The notes under the pieces: model-generated
The model's database searches: none
What the model saw: only the letters and a program-made list of their open reading frames with translations
Told to the model about the DNA's origin: nothing
Translations under genes and position numbers: made by a program
NCBI RefSeq assembly: GCF_963169125.1
Contig: NC_084794.1
Location: 73,753,665-73,817,664 of the forward strand
DNA length: 64,000 nucleotides
Source: Humulus lupulus
Lineage: Eukaryota; Streptophyta; Magnoliopsida; Rosales; Cannabaceae
Direction of reading: 5' to 3'
Part shown: positions 23,305 to 35,279 of the stretch, one piece after another
Layout of the letters: each line of letters opens with the position of its first letter
How positions within the stretch are numbered: the first letter of the stretch is position 1

Positions 23305-24624
23305 TTAAATTTGGGGGGAGGGACTAAAATTTTTTTGTTTGTTTTTAGTCTTGTTCATTTGTGTATATGTGTTATGTTGAGTGTGGTGTTGTGAGTATTT
23401 ATGTTTTGTATCTTGTGAGTCTTAGTTTAAGGTTTGAGTCTAACGTGAATCCATTTTGAACTATGATTGTTGATGAAGATAAAATGAATGATAAATTGTA
23501 TAATTCGAAGAAAATGAATACATAAAAACTTGTATGCTTTGTTAACTACTCTTGTATTTCATTTAAATCTTGTTAACATTATTGAAAACCTTTTCATGAT
23601 TTTTGAATTGTGCACTTGAGTTGTTTATGCAAATTGAATGGGCTTTCAGAATGTTTTGGTAGAAAATTATAAATTATAGAACTTGCTTACTTGTTGTTTG
23701 AGGCGAAATAATATATCATGCTTGAACAGAAAAATGATTTAGGTCATCAATTGGATCGTTTGAGCATTTCTAGCCAACCTTGAATTTAGTTATCTTTGAT
23801 TACCCTTAATGAGCTTAATATTGTTACTTTTGTTCTTTTGCCACTATTTGAGCCCAAAAGTAAAACCTTGATTATTTGTCCATCCCGTTACTATACCATG
23901 AGCATGTGAATTGTGAATGAGGGGATGAATTGTAATGGGGTTTAATTTTGTTGTAGTTGTGGAATTTCGAAAAGTAAAAGAAAGAGATATGAAAAAAGAA
24001 TAAGAGAATTTTTTTTAATTAAAACTACACTCCTTCCTTGAATAATGGAAAAAATAAGTTTGGGGGAGTTTAGTATAATATCTCTCTGGAAATTTAGGAA
24101 AAAATAAAGGGAATCGTTGGGAACACATATTTGCGATTTGGTTATAATTAGATTGGTCATGTGCTTATGGTATATTTGAGCTTAAAAATTATCTTCTCAT
24201 CCACCTATACCTAAGCCTAGCATTATAAGCTTATAAAGTCCTATTGAATTCTGAGCATGTTTTGATTTATATTAGTGGAGAATGGCAACTAAGTGGGCAT
24301 ATGGAATAATTGGAAAGTTGGTTTGTTGGATGGAAATTTAATATGCATGAATGAGTTGGGTGTATTATTTATTGATCATGAGTAGGTTGTCATGGATGTT
24401 GATAGGTTAAAGTGTTTTAGAGGAGTAGTTTGATAGAAATTCTGGATTGTAATTCATGTTTAGTAATTTTATAAAAAATATGTGATCTACATTCATGACT
24501 TGGAGGCATATAAAAAATTTGTCATTCATTGGGTTCATGTTAAAACTGTGTTTTGTGTTTAGATATGTTTTGTTAGTTTGTGTCTTTTGCTCGAGGGCGA
24601 GCAGAGATTAAGTTTGGGGGAGCT
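23305..24624 (+). other. Athila 3' untranslated region with three polypurine tracts
   Basis: TTTGGGGGGAGGG near 23311, AAGTTTGGGGGAG near 24055 and AAGTTTGGGGGAG at 24610-24622. The last directly precedes the LTR start at 24625 and is the likely second-strand primer. Otherwise non-coding AT-rich DNA. Confidence 0.7.
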
Positions 24625-24885
24625 TGATAAGTTCATTTTAGGGTCGTTTTAGAGTGTGTTTTTTATAGTGGTTTTGAGTCTATTTATGTGTTTTGTGCAA
24701 GATTATGCTTTTGTTTTGTTTTTAGATTTTGTTATGAATCGCGGGATGAAATGGAAAGAATCGGAGTTGGTGGACAAAAGGGGGCAATTTTATGATGCAT
24801 GGAGTCATTTGGCATGAGTTCTTATCATCTGAGAGAAGTCGATAAGATTTGAGGTGAAGAAAAGGGCTAAAAAGTGAAAATTGGG
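24625..24885 (+). mobile_element. Athila 3' LTR, first ~260 bp
   Basis: Starts TGATAAGTTCATTTTAGGG immediately after the polypurine tract; Athila LTRs commonly start TGATAA. It is interrupted near 24885, where minus-strand integrase of element G begins. The remainder of the LTR was not found in the window. Confidence 0.75.
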
Positions 24886-25489
24886 GATCAAAGTCACCAA
24901 TCCTGGAACTCCACGTTCCTATATTTGAACTTGCGAACTCTTATGTCCTTTCAATAAGGCAGACACTCCTGCTCTAACAATCCTTAATAACTTCATTGGC
25001 CCTCTGAAACGATTCTGAACCATTTCCTGTCCCTCATTTCATATTCCGGAATGAGTACTTCTCGTTCCCTATCTCGTAATATTTTACTCAGAGCCACTCT
25101 AGCCGTCGACTAGCATTCATCACCATAACAGTCCATCCAGGGGACCTTATTTACCTCAATGACCCAAAACTCACATATTCGAAGTAAAATACTTAAAGTC
25201 TAAGTTATTCCTTCAGGTTATCAGTCTGTTCGAAGGTAGCCAATAATTCCAAATCTCAATCTTATACTCATCGCCCTCTATGATCCCTTTTTCAGAACTT
25301 GGGAAATAAAGGGTCCCAATCCAATACTATCGACTTCGGTGTCCCACGGAGACGTACGATCTCCTTTTGCATATGCTTATCCCTATGATAATTCGCTCAC
25401 ACAAACAAAAGTGTGCTATCTTAATATGTCATGTCGCAACTTCTCGCACCCATTCATCTTACCTGCAATCTGTGGTGATCCACCACTAC
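24886..25489 (-). pseudogene. Element G integrase, decayed
   Basis: Minus-strand reading with several stops and shifts still shows integrase blocks: EIVRLRGTPKSIVLDWDPLF (family: EIVRLHGTP.SIVSDRDPRF, so the catalytic Asp is replaced by Leu in the SD pair), GYLRTD, and a QNRFRGPMKLLRIVRAGV block corresponding to the QRTNEAIEKIRARM region seen intact in element F. It ends near 24886 against the Athila LTR; no 3' LTR of G is present. It is the most 3' visible part of G. Confidence 0.75.
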
Positions 25490-27918
25490 TGTATCGTCCC
25501 AAATTCCTTGATATGGCTTAGTGCCTGGATTAGGATGCCATGATGGCAATAATTGATTTAATGTATTATTATGTGATGATATGCATGATTATGTGTGTTG
25601 TATTATTATATGACTGTATTTGCATATGTGTGGGCCATTTCTTATAAGAAGGGCATTTTTGTAATTTTGGCCCATTGAGGGTGTATTTGTATATTTATTT
25701 GCATGTATGTGATACATGAGTGAGGCCACATTACTATGTGGATATATTTGAGCTATTCGGCATGAGACGTTCCTAGGAAGCAAGTTAGCGGTTTAGTCAT
25801 AACGGGGTTAATTACTGGGCTCGGGGTGAGCATAAGGGTAATTTGGTACTTAGTACATTACCGGGATTGAGCGGGTAATGGGAAATGATTTGGTAATTAT
25901 TTAAGGATATTGGGAATGACGAGAATTGAGAGACGTTAATTATGATTAATGGGGTAGGTGGTAATGAAAAAATTGCCCTTGGGTGGCTATGAGGGATTAG
26001 GTTGGCCTTAGGGGTATTTTAGTCATTTTAGGTTAAATGAGATAGACTTAGCCAAAGGATGGCTGTAGAAAGAACCAAGCAAAGTAGGAAAACAGGGCAC
26101 TCTCCTTCTCTCTCTCGACCATTCCCTTTCTCTGTGTGTGTGTGTGTGTGTGATTTTTGGAGGCTAAGGTTAAGGATTCAAGCTTGGAGTTCTAGAGCTT
26201 GAGGTTTAGGATTGAATTTCTCCAACTAGGAGGTGTTGATTCATAGTTAAGGTAATGATTCTAAGCGTAAACTTTGAGTTTTCCTCTGTTTTTATGTTAT
26301 TTATAAGCTTAGAAGCTTGATCATGGAATTGGGTTTTTGATAGTGTTTTGAGGGTTTCTAAGCTTGGGTTTTGTTGCTGGATTGATGATAATGTTGTTGT
26401 GAGTTATGGTTTTGATTTTGGGATTGATTTGAAGTATTTTAGGATAAGTTTGAATTGAAGAAAATGCAGGGGAGCTGGGTTTGCGGGGTCAAGTCGCGGC
26501 TGAGTTCTTGGGCGCCGCGACCTAAGCGAACCGAGAGCCTTGATGGGGCCCTGTCTACATGGCTCGCCGCGACCCTCAAGGGCAAGTCGCAACCCGCCCT
26601 TGGCACCCAAACAGGGGGGTTGTCTGTCTGGGAGGCGCGTCGCGGCCCTTGGGGACAGGTTGCGGCCCGCCTGTTCTTTTTGAGGTAATGTTGGTTTTTA
26701 GAGCAGTTTTCAAACATTAAGGCCCGGGATCGAATCTACTACCCGATTTGGTAGAATTCGAGGTCCTGAGGGCTAAGACTTGGTCTGGGAACCTTTTATT
26801 ACTCATTATATTGATGGGATTTCATATTTGGTTATGATTAGGTTACCACTAAGGGCCTAAGGTTAGGATTGTGCTCAAGGGTCGTTCTTAACTTATTTTA
26901 CGCTCAAGCCCGAGGTAAGAAAATTGCACCCATTATGTGACATACATGATTGTTGATGAAGCATGTTGAGTGCTCTATATATGGATATATGCTGCATCAT
27001 GAATGCTTGGTTGCATTGTTTACTTGAGAAATGCACTGACTTATCAGTCAGAAACGACAATAGTGTTGAGCGCTGGTCGTGAAGCTCTAACTTATCAGTT
27101 AGGAACGACAATAGTGCTGCATGCTAGTCGTATGGCATTGACTTATGAGTCAATAATGGCAATAGCACGACGAGCGCTGGTCAATATGATTAGATCTAAT
27201 CAATAGAGCAGTATACGCTCATCCGAGCATATGGTCGAAGAAAACTAAAGCGGTTGGCTAGTTACTCAGAGTCGGGGCTTAAAGGACCAGGTGACTTGAT
27301 GGTCACATGGCTTAGGGCACATGTCCCCAAGATTACTCCACCGTCATCTATTCAGGGTATAGGACCCCAGGATGACTCCACCATCATCTATTCAGGGCAT
27401 AGGACCCCAAGATAACTCCACGATCATCTGATTAGGGCTGCGGGCCCTAGAATGATTTCATGATAATTTATTAATACTTATATGCATGCAGTAATAAGTT
27501 TTCTTACTGAGCCTTGGTTCACATGTGCTATGTGGTGCAGGTAAAGGGAAATAAAAGCTTACCCAGTCTTGAGTGGAGAGCTTAGGTGGCGATGTGAACA
27601 TATGTGGCTGCTTGACCACCATGGCCAAGGTGTTTCGGGGGACTAAGGTTTATCCCTATTTTTGCCGCTTAAGTCAGCAGATTGTAATTTTTGAATTGCA
27701 ATGATCATTTTGGATTGTAATTAACATTGTAAACACTTTTATGGGTCCCCATGTAGTACTTAACATTTTTAATAAAATATCCAATCCTTTTGACCGAAAT
27801 TTTAACCCTGGCCATTAATAATACTTAGATGCATGTTTATGGCCTAATGACTTGTTTAACGAGTTAAGCATTATTTAAAATACACAGTGTGATGGTCTTG
27901 GTTATCCAGGGCGTTACA
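25490..27918 (+). mobile_element. Solo LTR 1 (Tekay-like), TSD ACTAC/ACTAT
   Basis: Starts TGTATCGTCCCAAATTCC and ends CCAGGGCGTTACA: 2429 bp. Flanks 25485-25489 ACTAC and 27919-27923 ACTAT are a near-perfect 5-bp duplication. It shares with the other LTRs the GTGCTATGTGGTGCAGGTAAAGG block (27521-27544) near the 3' end. It has a CT-rich block (26100-26150) and a GC-rich palindromic segment (26470-26690). It sits inside element G. Long frames in the GC-rich part are compositional. Confidence 0.88.
27310..27440 (+). repeat. ~45-bp tandem repeat in solo LTR 1
   Basis: Three degenerate units containing GGACCCCARGATRACTCCAC and ATCTATTCAGGG. The same unit type recurs in LTR sequences of element F at 39570-39720 and 48690-48960. 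Confidence 0.75.
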
Positions 27919-28082
27919 ACTATGGTCCATAACTATATTGATACCCTAAAGTCATGATAGCCATTCTGGCTTCTGTTTATCATTTCTCACTCACTAAAAG
28001 ATTAGGCAATGCATCTCTCGATATACAAATTTTAGATCTTAATGCCCATTCAAATTTCTTGAGTACAACAATCATAAGAGAT
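27919..28082 (-). pseudogene. Element G pol fragment between two insertions
   Basis: A 164-bp piece between solo LTR 1 and element F. By position it should be the region between the integrase zinc finger and catalytic core of G, but translation is too decayed to show a motif. Assignment rests on the insertion duplications on both sides. Confidence 0.5.
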
Positions 28083-28829
28083 TGTAATGTCCCAAATTCC
28101 CTAATGTGGCTTAGTGCCTGAATTAGGGGGGCAGGAGGGCCATAATTTATTTAATATGCAATTTTGTGATTATATGCATAAGTATGTGAGTTATATTATT
28201 ATATGATGATAATTGCATGCATGTGGGCCCACTTCTTATTAGGAGGGCATTTTTTTAATTTTGGCCCGTTGAGGGCATAATTGTATATTTATGTGCATGT
28301 ATGTGATATATTGGTGAGACCACATTGTTATGTGGATATGTTTGAGCTATTCGGCATGAGACGATCCTAGGAAGCAAGTTAGCGGTTTGGTCATAACGGG
28401 GTTAATTAACGGGCTCAGAGTGAGCCTAGGGGTAGTGTTTAGTATATTACTGGGAATGAGCGGGTAATGGGATATGATTTATTAATTATTGAGGATATTG
28501 GGAATAATGAGAATTGGAGGACATTAATTATGATTAACGGGATAGGTGGGAAATGACAATTATACCCTTGGGTGGCTTTGAAGGATTAGAATTGCCATAG
28601 GGGCAATTTGGTCATTTTGACCATGGGATATGTTTAACCAAAGGAAGGTTGTAGATTTCATAGGCAGACAAAATAGAGTTCTCACCATCTCTCTCTCTCT
28701 TTCTCTCTCTCTATTACTTCTCTTTCTCTCTCTCAGTTTGGTGTTTGAAGCAAGGTTAGAAAATTGAAGCTTAAGGATTTGAGGATTGAGGGATTAGACA
28801 TGTGTTCAGCAATTGAAAGGGGTTCAATC

Positions 28830-31474
28830 TGTAATGCCCCAAATTTCCTAATAAGGTTTAGGACCTTGATTAGGAGGCCGGGAGGGCCATAATTGATTTA
28901 TTATGACATTTAATGGGTATATGTATGTTTATGTGAATTATATTATTATATGATGGTGAATGCATGCATATGGGCTCATATTTTAAATGCAAGGGCATTT
29001 TGGTAATTTGGCCGTTGGGGGCGTGATTGTGTAATTTTATGCATATGGGTGAATTATAATTTTACCACATTATATGTGGTTTGGTTCGAGCCTTTCGACG
29101 TGAGACGATCATGGGAAAGCAAGTTTTCGGTCTAGTCATAACGGGATTAAGTTCGGGGCTCGGGGTGAGTCTCGGGATGATATTGATGATTATAGCGTTA
29201 CCGGGGATTTTAGGGTAACGGGATATGAATTATTGGTGTTTGAGGATATTGAGATTAGCGGGATTTGGGAAGCGTTAATTATGATTAACGGGATAAGCGG
29301 AAAGTACAAATTTTACCCTTGAAATGGTTTTAGAGGCTTTTGATGGCTTAAGGGTATTTTGGTCATTTAGGGTTTTGGATATATATGACATGAAGGCTGT
29401 AGAAAATACAGAGATAAAACAGAGCCTATCCTCTCTTTCTCCCTTCCTTCCCGTACAAGTCCTCCTTCACCCTCTTCTCTAGGTTTTGAGAGCCTATCTT
29501 GAGGAAGCTAGCTAGGGAGACAAGCTTGGGGAGGTTTGGCTTGAGTTCAGCCATTGGGACGGATTCAAATCATGTTTGGGGTAAGTTTCTACCATTAATT
29601 TCTGGTTCATACTCTGTTTTGAGTTTTAGCTTTTGACTTGTGAATCACTTGTAGAAAGTTTGAATTAATGGAGGTTTGGGTGATGTTTTCTTTGGGTTTT
29701 GATGAGGGTGAGTTGTAGAGGATGTTAGGTGGTTTAATTGGGTGTTAGATTGTGATTTGAGACAGGTTTGAGGGGCTGGTTCCAAGGGAAAAACGCAGGG
29801 GAGTTTGCTGGTGCGTTGCTGGTTTTTGGGATGATCAGGGTAATGTGCCGCGGCCTGTGATGGCTTTAAAGGTGAAAATGGCTCTATCAGGAGGGTGAGC
29901 TGCGGCCCATCAAGGCAGATTTGGCAAAAAAATGGGTTTTTGGCCTAGGGATGCTAGCTTAAGGCCTCGGGGTTGATCCTAGTACCTGGTTAAGTGGGGA
30001 TTGATGTCCCGGAGGCTAGATATTGGTTTGGGAACTTATGTTGGTCATTTTTATTAATGGTATCCTATATGTTTGGTTATGACTAGGTGACCGCTAAAGG
30101 ACTAAAAGCTGATCGTTCTCAAAGGTCGTTTCTTTTATTAATTCTCGCTCGAACCCAAGGTAAGAAAACTGCACCCTGTGTATATGTGACATGCATGGCT
30201 ATTATGGATGCATGTTGGTTGATTGTTGAGCATGACATGCATGGCTATTATGATGAATGTTGGTTGGCTATTAAGTATGACATGCATGGCTATTCTTGAT
30301 GCATGTTGGGTGTTTAAATGTAAACATTGATAGCATAATGAATGCCTGGCAATCTTGCCCATTTGCATATGATTATTATTGAGGCATGCTGGATGATTAA
30401 GTGTGATGCATGTGATGCACGAGAAACATGTGATTAGGGCATGCCATGAGTGATGAATATGAGATTGTCCAGAGCTGAGTCTCTGAGTTTGTGCATGATC
30501 ATGATTATGCTGGCAACTATTTAGTAAGCATGCTGAATGCCCTATTCTTGGATAACTGGCATATGATACATATTGATAGCATTGCTTACTTGTGCATGGT
30601 ACTGACTAATTAGTCAGATTTGGCAAAGGGGCTAGTATCAACTGTGAAGTTGTGACTTATGAGTCAGGTTCGGCAGTGGTACTGGGCACTGGTCACGTTG
30701 CACTGACTCGTTAGTCAGAATTGGCAAAGGTGTTAGTATCAGCTGTGAAGCTGTGACTTACTAGTCAAGTTCGGCAGTGATACTGGACACTGGTCACATA
30801 GCGCTGACTGATTAGTCAGAATGGTCTTAGCGTGGTTCACGCAAACCAACGGAGATTAGATCTAATCGACCATCAGCATTGAATGGCTCAAAGAGCATTA
30901 ATGCAAGACCGACCTCGAGGGTCGATGAATGAAATAAGCACTTGGAGGCTAGTGGCTTACCTAGCAGTCACTGTCCCTCTTGAATCATGTGATGTTCACT
31001 CATTGGTTTGGAAGCTTTATGCTCCGTGTGATTATAATGATAATCATTTGATAATGCTTATGTATAGTGTTATGTTTTCTTGCTGGGCTTCGGCTCACGG
31101 GTGCTATGTGGTGTAGGTAAAGGCAAGAGGAAGCTAGACCATCCTTGAGTTGGAGGGCTTAGGTGATGATGTGTACATATGCAGCTGCTCGACCGCCACG
31201 GCCGAGGTTTAAAGTGGAACTAGGGTTGAACCCTGTTTTGCCGCTTAGAACGGCCTGTTGTAAATATTTTCTGTAATAAACTCTGAAATTTATATTTTCG
31301 GGATCCCAATGTATATATTAAACGTTCTAGTGAAACGTTACATCCTAACCAAAATGTTTAATCCCTAAACTGCTAATCATACTTAGTTCACGATTTTGGC
31401 CAAATGACTCGATTAGCGAGTTTAGCACTGTTTACAAGGCACGCCGTAACGGTCCCTGGAGTTGGGGCGTTACA
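28830..31474 (+). mobile_element. Solo LTR 3 with perfect TSD CAATC
   Basis: Starts TGTAATGCCCC at 28830, ends GGGGCGTTACA at 31474 (2645 bp). Both flanks are CAATC (28825-28829, 31475-31479). It has the GGTGCTATGTGGTG block near 31091. No internal region is present. Nested inside the 5' LTR of F. Confidence 0.95.
30190..30830 (+). repeat. Two tandem repeat arrays in solo LTR 3
   Basis: 30190-30310: three units of GACATGCATGGCTATT plus GATGCATGTTGG, about 50-60 bp each. 30595-30825: two units of about 120 bp containing GACTNRTTAGTCAGA, TATCARCTGTGAAG and GGCAGTGRTACTGG. Confidence 0.75.
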
Positions 31475-32505
31475 CAATCCATATTTGAGGTAAAGATTCT
31501 AAGTTTAAATCTCTGGTTTTACTCTGTTTTAAGGTTATTCTTCTAGCTTTAGAGTTTGATTATGTAATTGGATGTTTGGTGATGTTTTGGGTGTTTCCAA
31601 GCTTGGGTTTTGCTGTTAAACTAGTGTTAATGTTGTGGTGATGATTGATTGTGATATTGGGATTTGTTTGATGAGTTTTGGTTGAGGTTTAGATTGAAGA
31701 AAATGCAGGGGAGCTGGGTTTGCGGGGTCAAGTTGCAACCGAGTTCATGCAAGTCGCGACTTGAATGAACCCCGGAGCCTCCCCTGGGCTCTGTCTGGCA
31801 AGCGCGCCGCGGCCCGCCCCTAGCACCCAGACAGAGCACTCTCTGTCTTGGGGGCGCGTGTGTGGCCCTTGGGGGCAAGTCATGACCCGCCTGTCCTCTT
31901 TGTGCCAGGTTGGGTTTTAACAAGTATTAAGTGCGGGTTTTTAAATCTCAAGGCTCTGGATCGAATCTAATAACCGTTTTTGTAGGATTCGAGGTCCCGA
32001 GAGCTGGGTTTTAGTCCATGAACTTTTTATTATTCAATTTATTGATGGGATTTCATATTTGGTTATGATTAGGTGACCGCTAAGGGGCCTAAGGACAGGA
32101 TCATTCTCAAGGGTCGTTCTTTATTTATTTTACGCTCAAGTTTGAGGTAAGAAAAATGCACACAGTATGTGACATACATGATTATTGATGAGGCATGTTG
32201 AGTGCTTTATATATGGACATTGGTTGCATTGTAAATGCCTGGCAGCATTGCTTACTTGTGAATGGCACTAGCTTATTAGTCAGAAACACCAATGACGATT
32301 TGTATTGGTCGGAAAGCTCTGACTTATCAGTCATGATCGACAATAATACTGAGCGTTGGTCGTATGGAATTGACTTATGAATCAAGAGCGGTATTAGCGT
32401 TCTGACCGCATGCCAAAATGATTAGATATAATCAACATAAGCATTAAATGCTTGACCGACCTATTGGTCAAAGAAAACTAAAGCGCTTGACTAGTCTATG
32501 ACTAA

Positions 32506-32821
32506 TGTGAATGCGGGAAAAGTTCCCTTGAGACATCCGACGGTGCATATGGGTGTAAGCGTAGAAGGGGGGAAGGCCTTGCTATGTGAGGCCTTGCTAG
32601 GCTTGGACATGCGCATACACCCACGCAACACTTAGTGCACCCCTCAGAAAGCAAGGGCCTCGCATAGTGAGGCCAAATCAGTGATTTGGCTTTCATGAGT
32701 GCCTCATCATCGAGACCCATGCGCTTGTGGCTTAGAGTCTCGGTCGGCTAGGTGTGAGGCGCGCGGAGCCAAGGGCGCCTCAACTGAATAAGGCATGCAG
32801 AGTCAGGGATGCCTCGCTGTT
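32506..32821 (+). mobile_element. 5' LTR remnant of element D
   Basis: Highly similar to 38123-38430 (shared GGTGCATATGGGTGTAAGCG, CATACACCCACGCAACACTT, GAGACCCATGCGCTT). The similarity stops at GATGCCTCGCTG, where the AT-rich insert begins. Confidence 0.9.
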
Positions 32822-35275
32822 TTAAATCAATTGTGAATCTAGAAACATGATAGGGTGTATATGAGATTTTGTATTAATATATTATGGTATGCCTGAAAAA
32901 TAATAGGAACATGCTAGGTTTAATATAAAAGCATATATGAGGATTTGTGTTATGTTATTCAGGCATGTTGTATTATTATTTTGTTGGGTTGCATGCATGA
33001 ACTCATTAGAAAAAAATAATAAGGTTATATATGAATACGTGTTAGTTATGTTATTTGAATTATTTGTATAATAAGAGCATGTTAAGATTTGTGAATTATT
33101 GTGTTTATGAAACATGAATGATCTTGTATGAATTTTATGAGGCATGAGGTAAAAGATAAAATTCATGGTGATTTATGCTTGCTGATTTTGTGAATAAATG
33201 GTGAAAAGATTGATGAAATAAGGATATGTATGCATAAGAATGACTCTAATGATAAGTGGTGTTCGTGAAAATAAAACGGTGTTTTAATTCACAATTAAAA
33301 TGATGTTTTTGCACAAATAATTACCTACAGATTCTTTGTTATATTTTTGAGAAAATATGAGTTTTAAAAATAAGGATGGTGATTTTAATGATAAATTTGA
33401 TTGCTGGAATTTTTGTTTAAAAAAAATGTAAAGTGTGTTTCAATAAAAGGAATTTGATTGGTATTTTGAACTAAATAAATAACCTAAACAATGGTAAAAT
33501 TTAAAAGTTATATTTTTAATATAATATGAGTGGTTATTTTACAAGTTATGATTTTCTTTAATTGGATTAAGAAAAATGTTGGATTTAATTCACTTGTGAT
33601 TTTTAAATAATGGCTGAAAGTTTAGTTTAAAAAGTTTTAAATAGTTATTTAATTTTCACATATGAATTTGTGTTACATAAAATTAATTATTAAAAATAAT
33701 TCAAAAAATATATATTTTTCCAACACTTAAAATTATTATTTTTCTCACATCAAATTATGAAATTCTTTTAACTTAAATTAAATTGTTATTTTCTAAGGAG
33801 ACATGATAATCATAGGCATTTTCTTTTTAAAATAATTTCCAATGCCTTTGCTTTTCTTTGTAATTTAAAAATAATAAATGGGTCTTTTATATATTTTTAA
33901 TGGCTAAATAAAATTGTTTTTATGAAATAAAAAGAATGTCTTGGGAGATTTAATCAACCTAGTAATTTTAAGAAGATAAACAATGGTAAACAAAACATGC
34001 TACAAGCCTATTATTTTTAAAACGATAGAAGTAAAATGGCACATTTACGCAACATTTCCACGTATGCATGTTATATGCAAATTCACTTTTACGTCCAAAA
34101 TAATGTCTATTATGCAACTATGTAGTTTTTCTAGAAAGATCATGCATGCAATATAGGTAGAATGAGCATTATTCTTTTATGACCTTATGTGTAACTAAGC
34201 ATATTTGTATGTTGTGTGTAACTCCTACCATGTGTGCACATGAGTTATATGAGAGGGAAAAATAGTAATTATGTGAAGCTAAGGAATGTCGTTTTGATTA
34301 CAGTATAGGCTTGTTGAGAAGTTGTGGTTTTACTTAGCTTGGACCTGAAGTAAGGAAGTTAGATAGAATTTATGAATGTTATATTATGAATGGTAAGACT
34401 GTTGTGTGAATGAAATGTTATGAATTATGAATGTCAAAATGTGATGATATGTTGGCTTGTATGAATATTGTATGATATGAATGGATGTTAGCGTGATGAA
34501 CGCGACACATCAAAATGGGTTGCTAAGGATAAAGAAGACGTAACCCGAGTTACTTAGGATATGAAGACGTAACTCCATGGGCGGACGCGGCGAGGTTATT
34601 CAAGGACCAGAGACTCTTGTTTACCTCAAAGGGTTGCATGGACAAGTTAGCGGGCCATGTTCACAAGGAATTGTTTATGATTATGTTATGATGTTTGGTG
34701 ATGTTTATGATTTTGTTATGATGTTTATGATATGATGGTGGCATTATGTTTATGTTTATGATATTGATGCCAATTTTATGATGATGCTATGATGTATAAA
34801 GATGAATGATAGTGTTTGTAAATTGTTGTATCTTACTTGCTTGTTGTTTGTACTTCCTTACTGGGCTTTCAGCTCACCCCCTTACTTTCCCTTCCAGGTA
34901 GCAAATAGGTTTCTCTGTGGCACGCGTGGTGATGTGGGGAGTTCTGTCGTCCTGGTGTGTATGGTGTGGGGGCATCTTATGGACGAGAAACGATCAACTT
35001 TAAACGCCAATTTTTAATAATGTTATGTTTAATGGGATTTTTCTTAAAATTGTTAGCGGGACTAAAACTTTTGTTTGTTTTAGAACTTTGCATAAAAATG
35101 ATATTTTCTTTTTAAACTTTTGAGCCCAATTTGCATGTTTTAAGCGAGACCCCATTGAATCCTTTATAATAAGTGGCTTTCTATTATAAACCATTGAAAA
35201 TGTGAATGTTTTATTAAGTACTAGTTTAGGGCATTTTTCACAAACGATATCAAAACCGAAAAAAAACATACATCG
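32822..35275 (+). mobile_element. AT-rich LTR-like segment inside element D
   Basis: No coding sequence is supported. Near the right side (34855-34910) it carries CTTACTGGGCTTTCAGCTCAC and CCTTCCAGGTAGCAAATAGG, resembling the CTGGGC..GGCTCAC..GCAGGTAAAGG block near the 3' end of the other LTRs. It is probably a + oriented LTR or part of one. I cannot find clean TG/CA ends or a duplication. It is more AT-rich than its surroundings. Confidence 0.45.
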
Positions 35276-35279
35276 AGTG

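Noticed and set aside
22851..23327. 158-codon frame overlapping the Athila env-like ORF
   Set aside because: It is an alternate frame; the parallel frame carries the recognisable RQARSGEEEGD and QEEDKHYFPYPP blocks.
26404..26717. Overlapping frames on both strands in the GC-rich part of solo LTR 1
   Set aside because: Frames follow base composition of the palindromic patch; related LTRs do not keep them.
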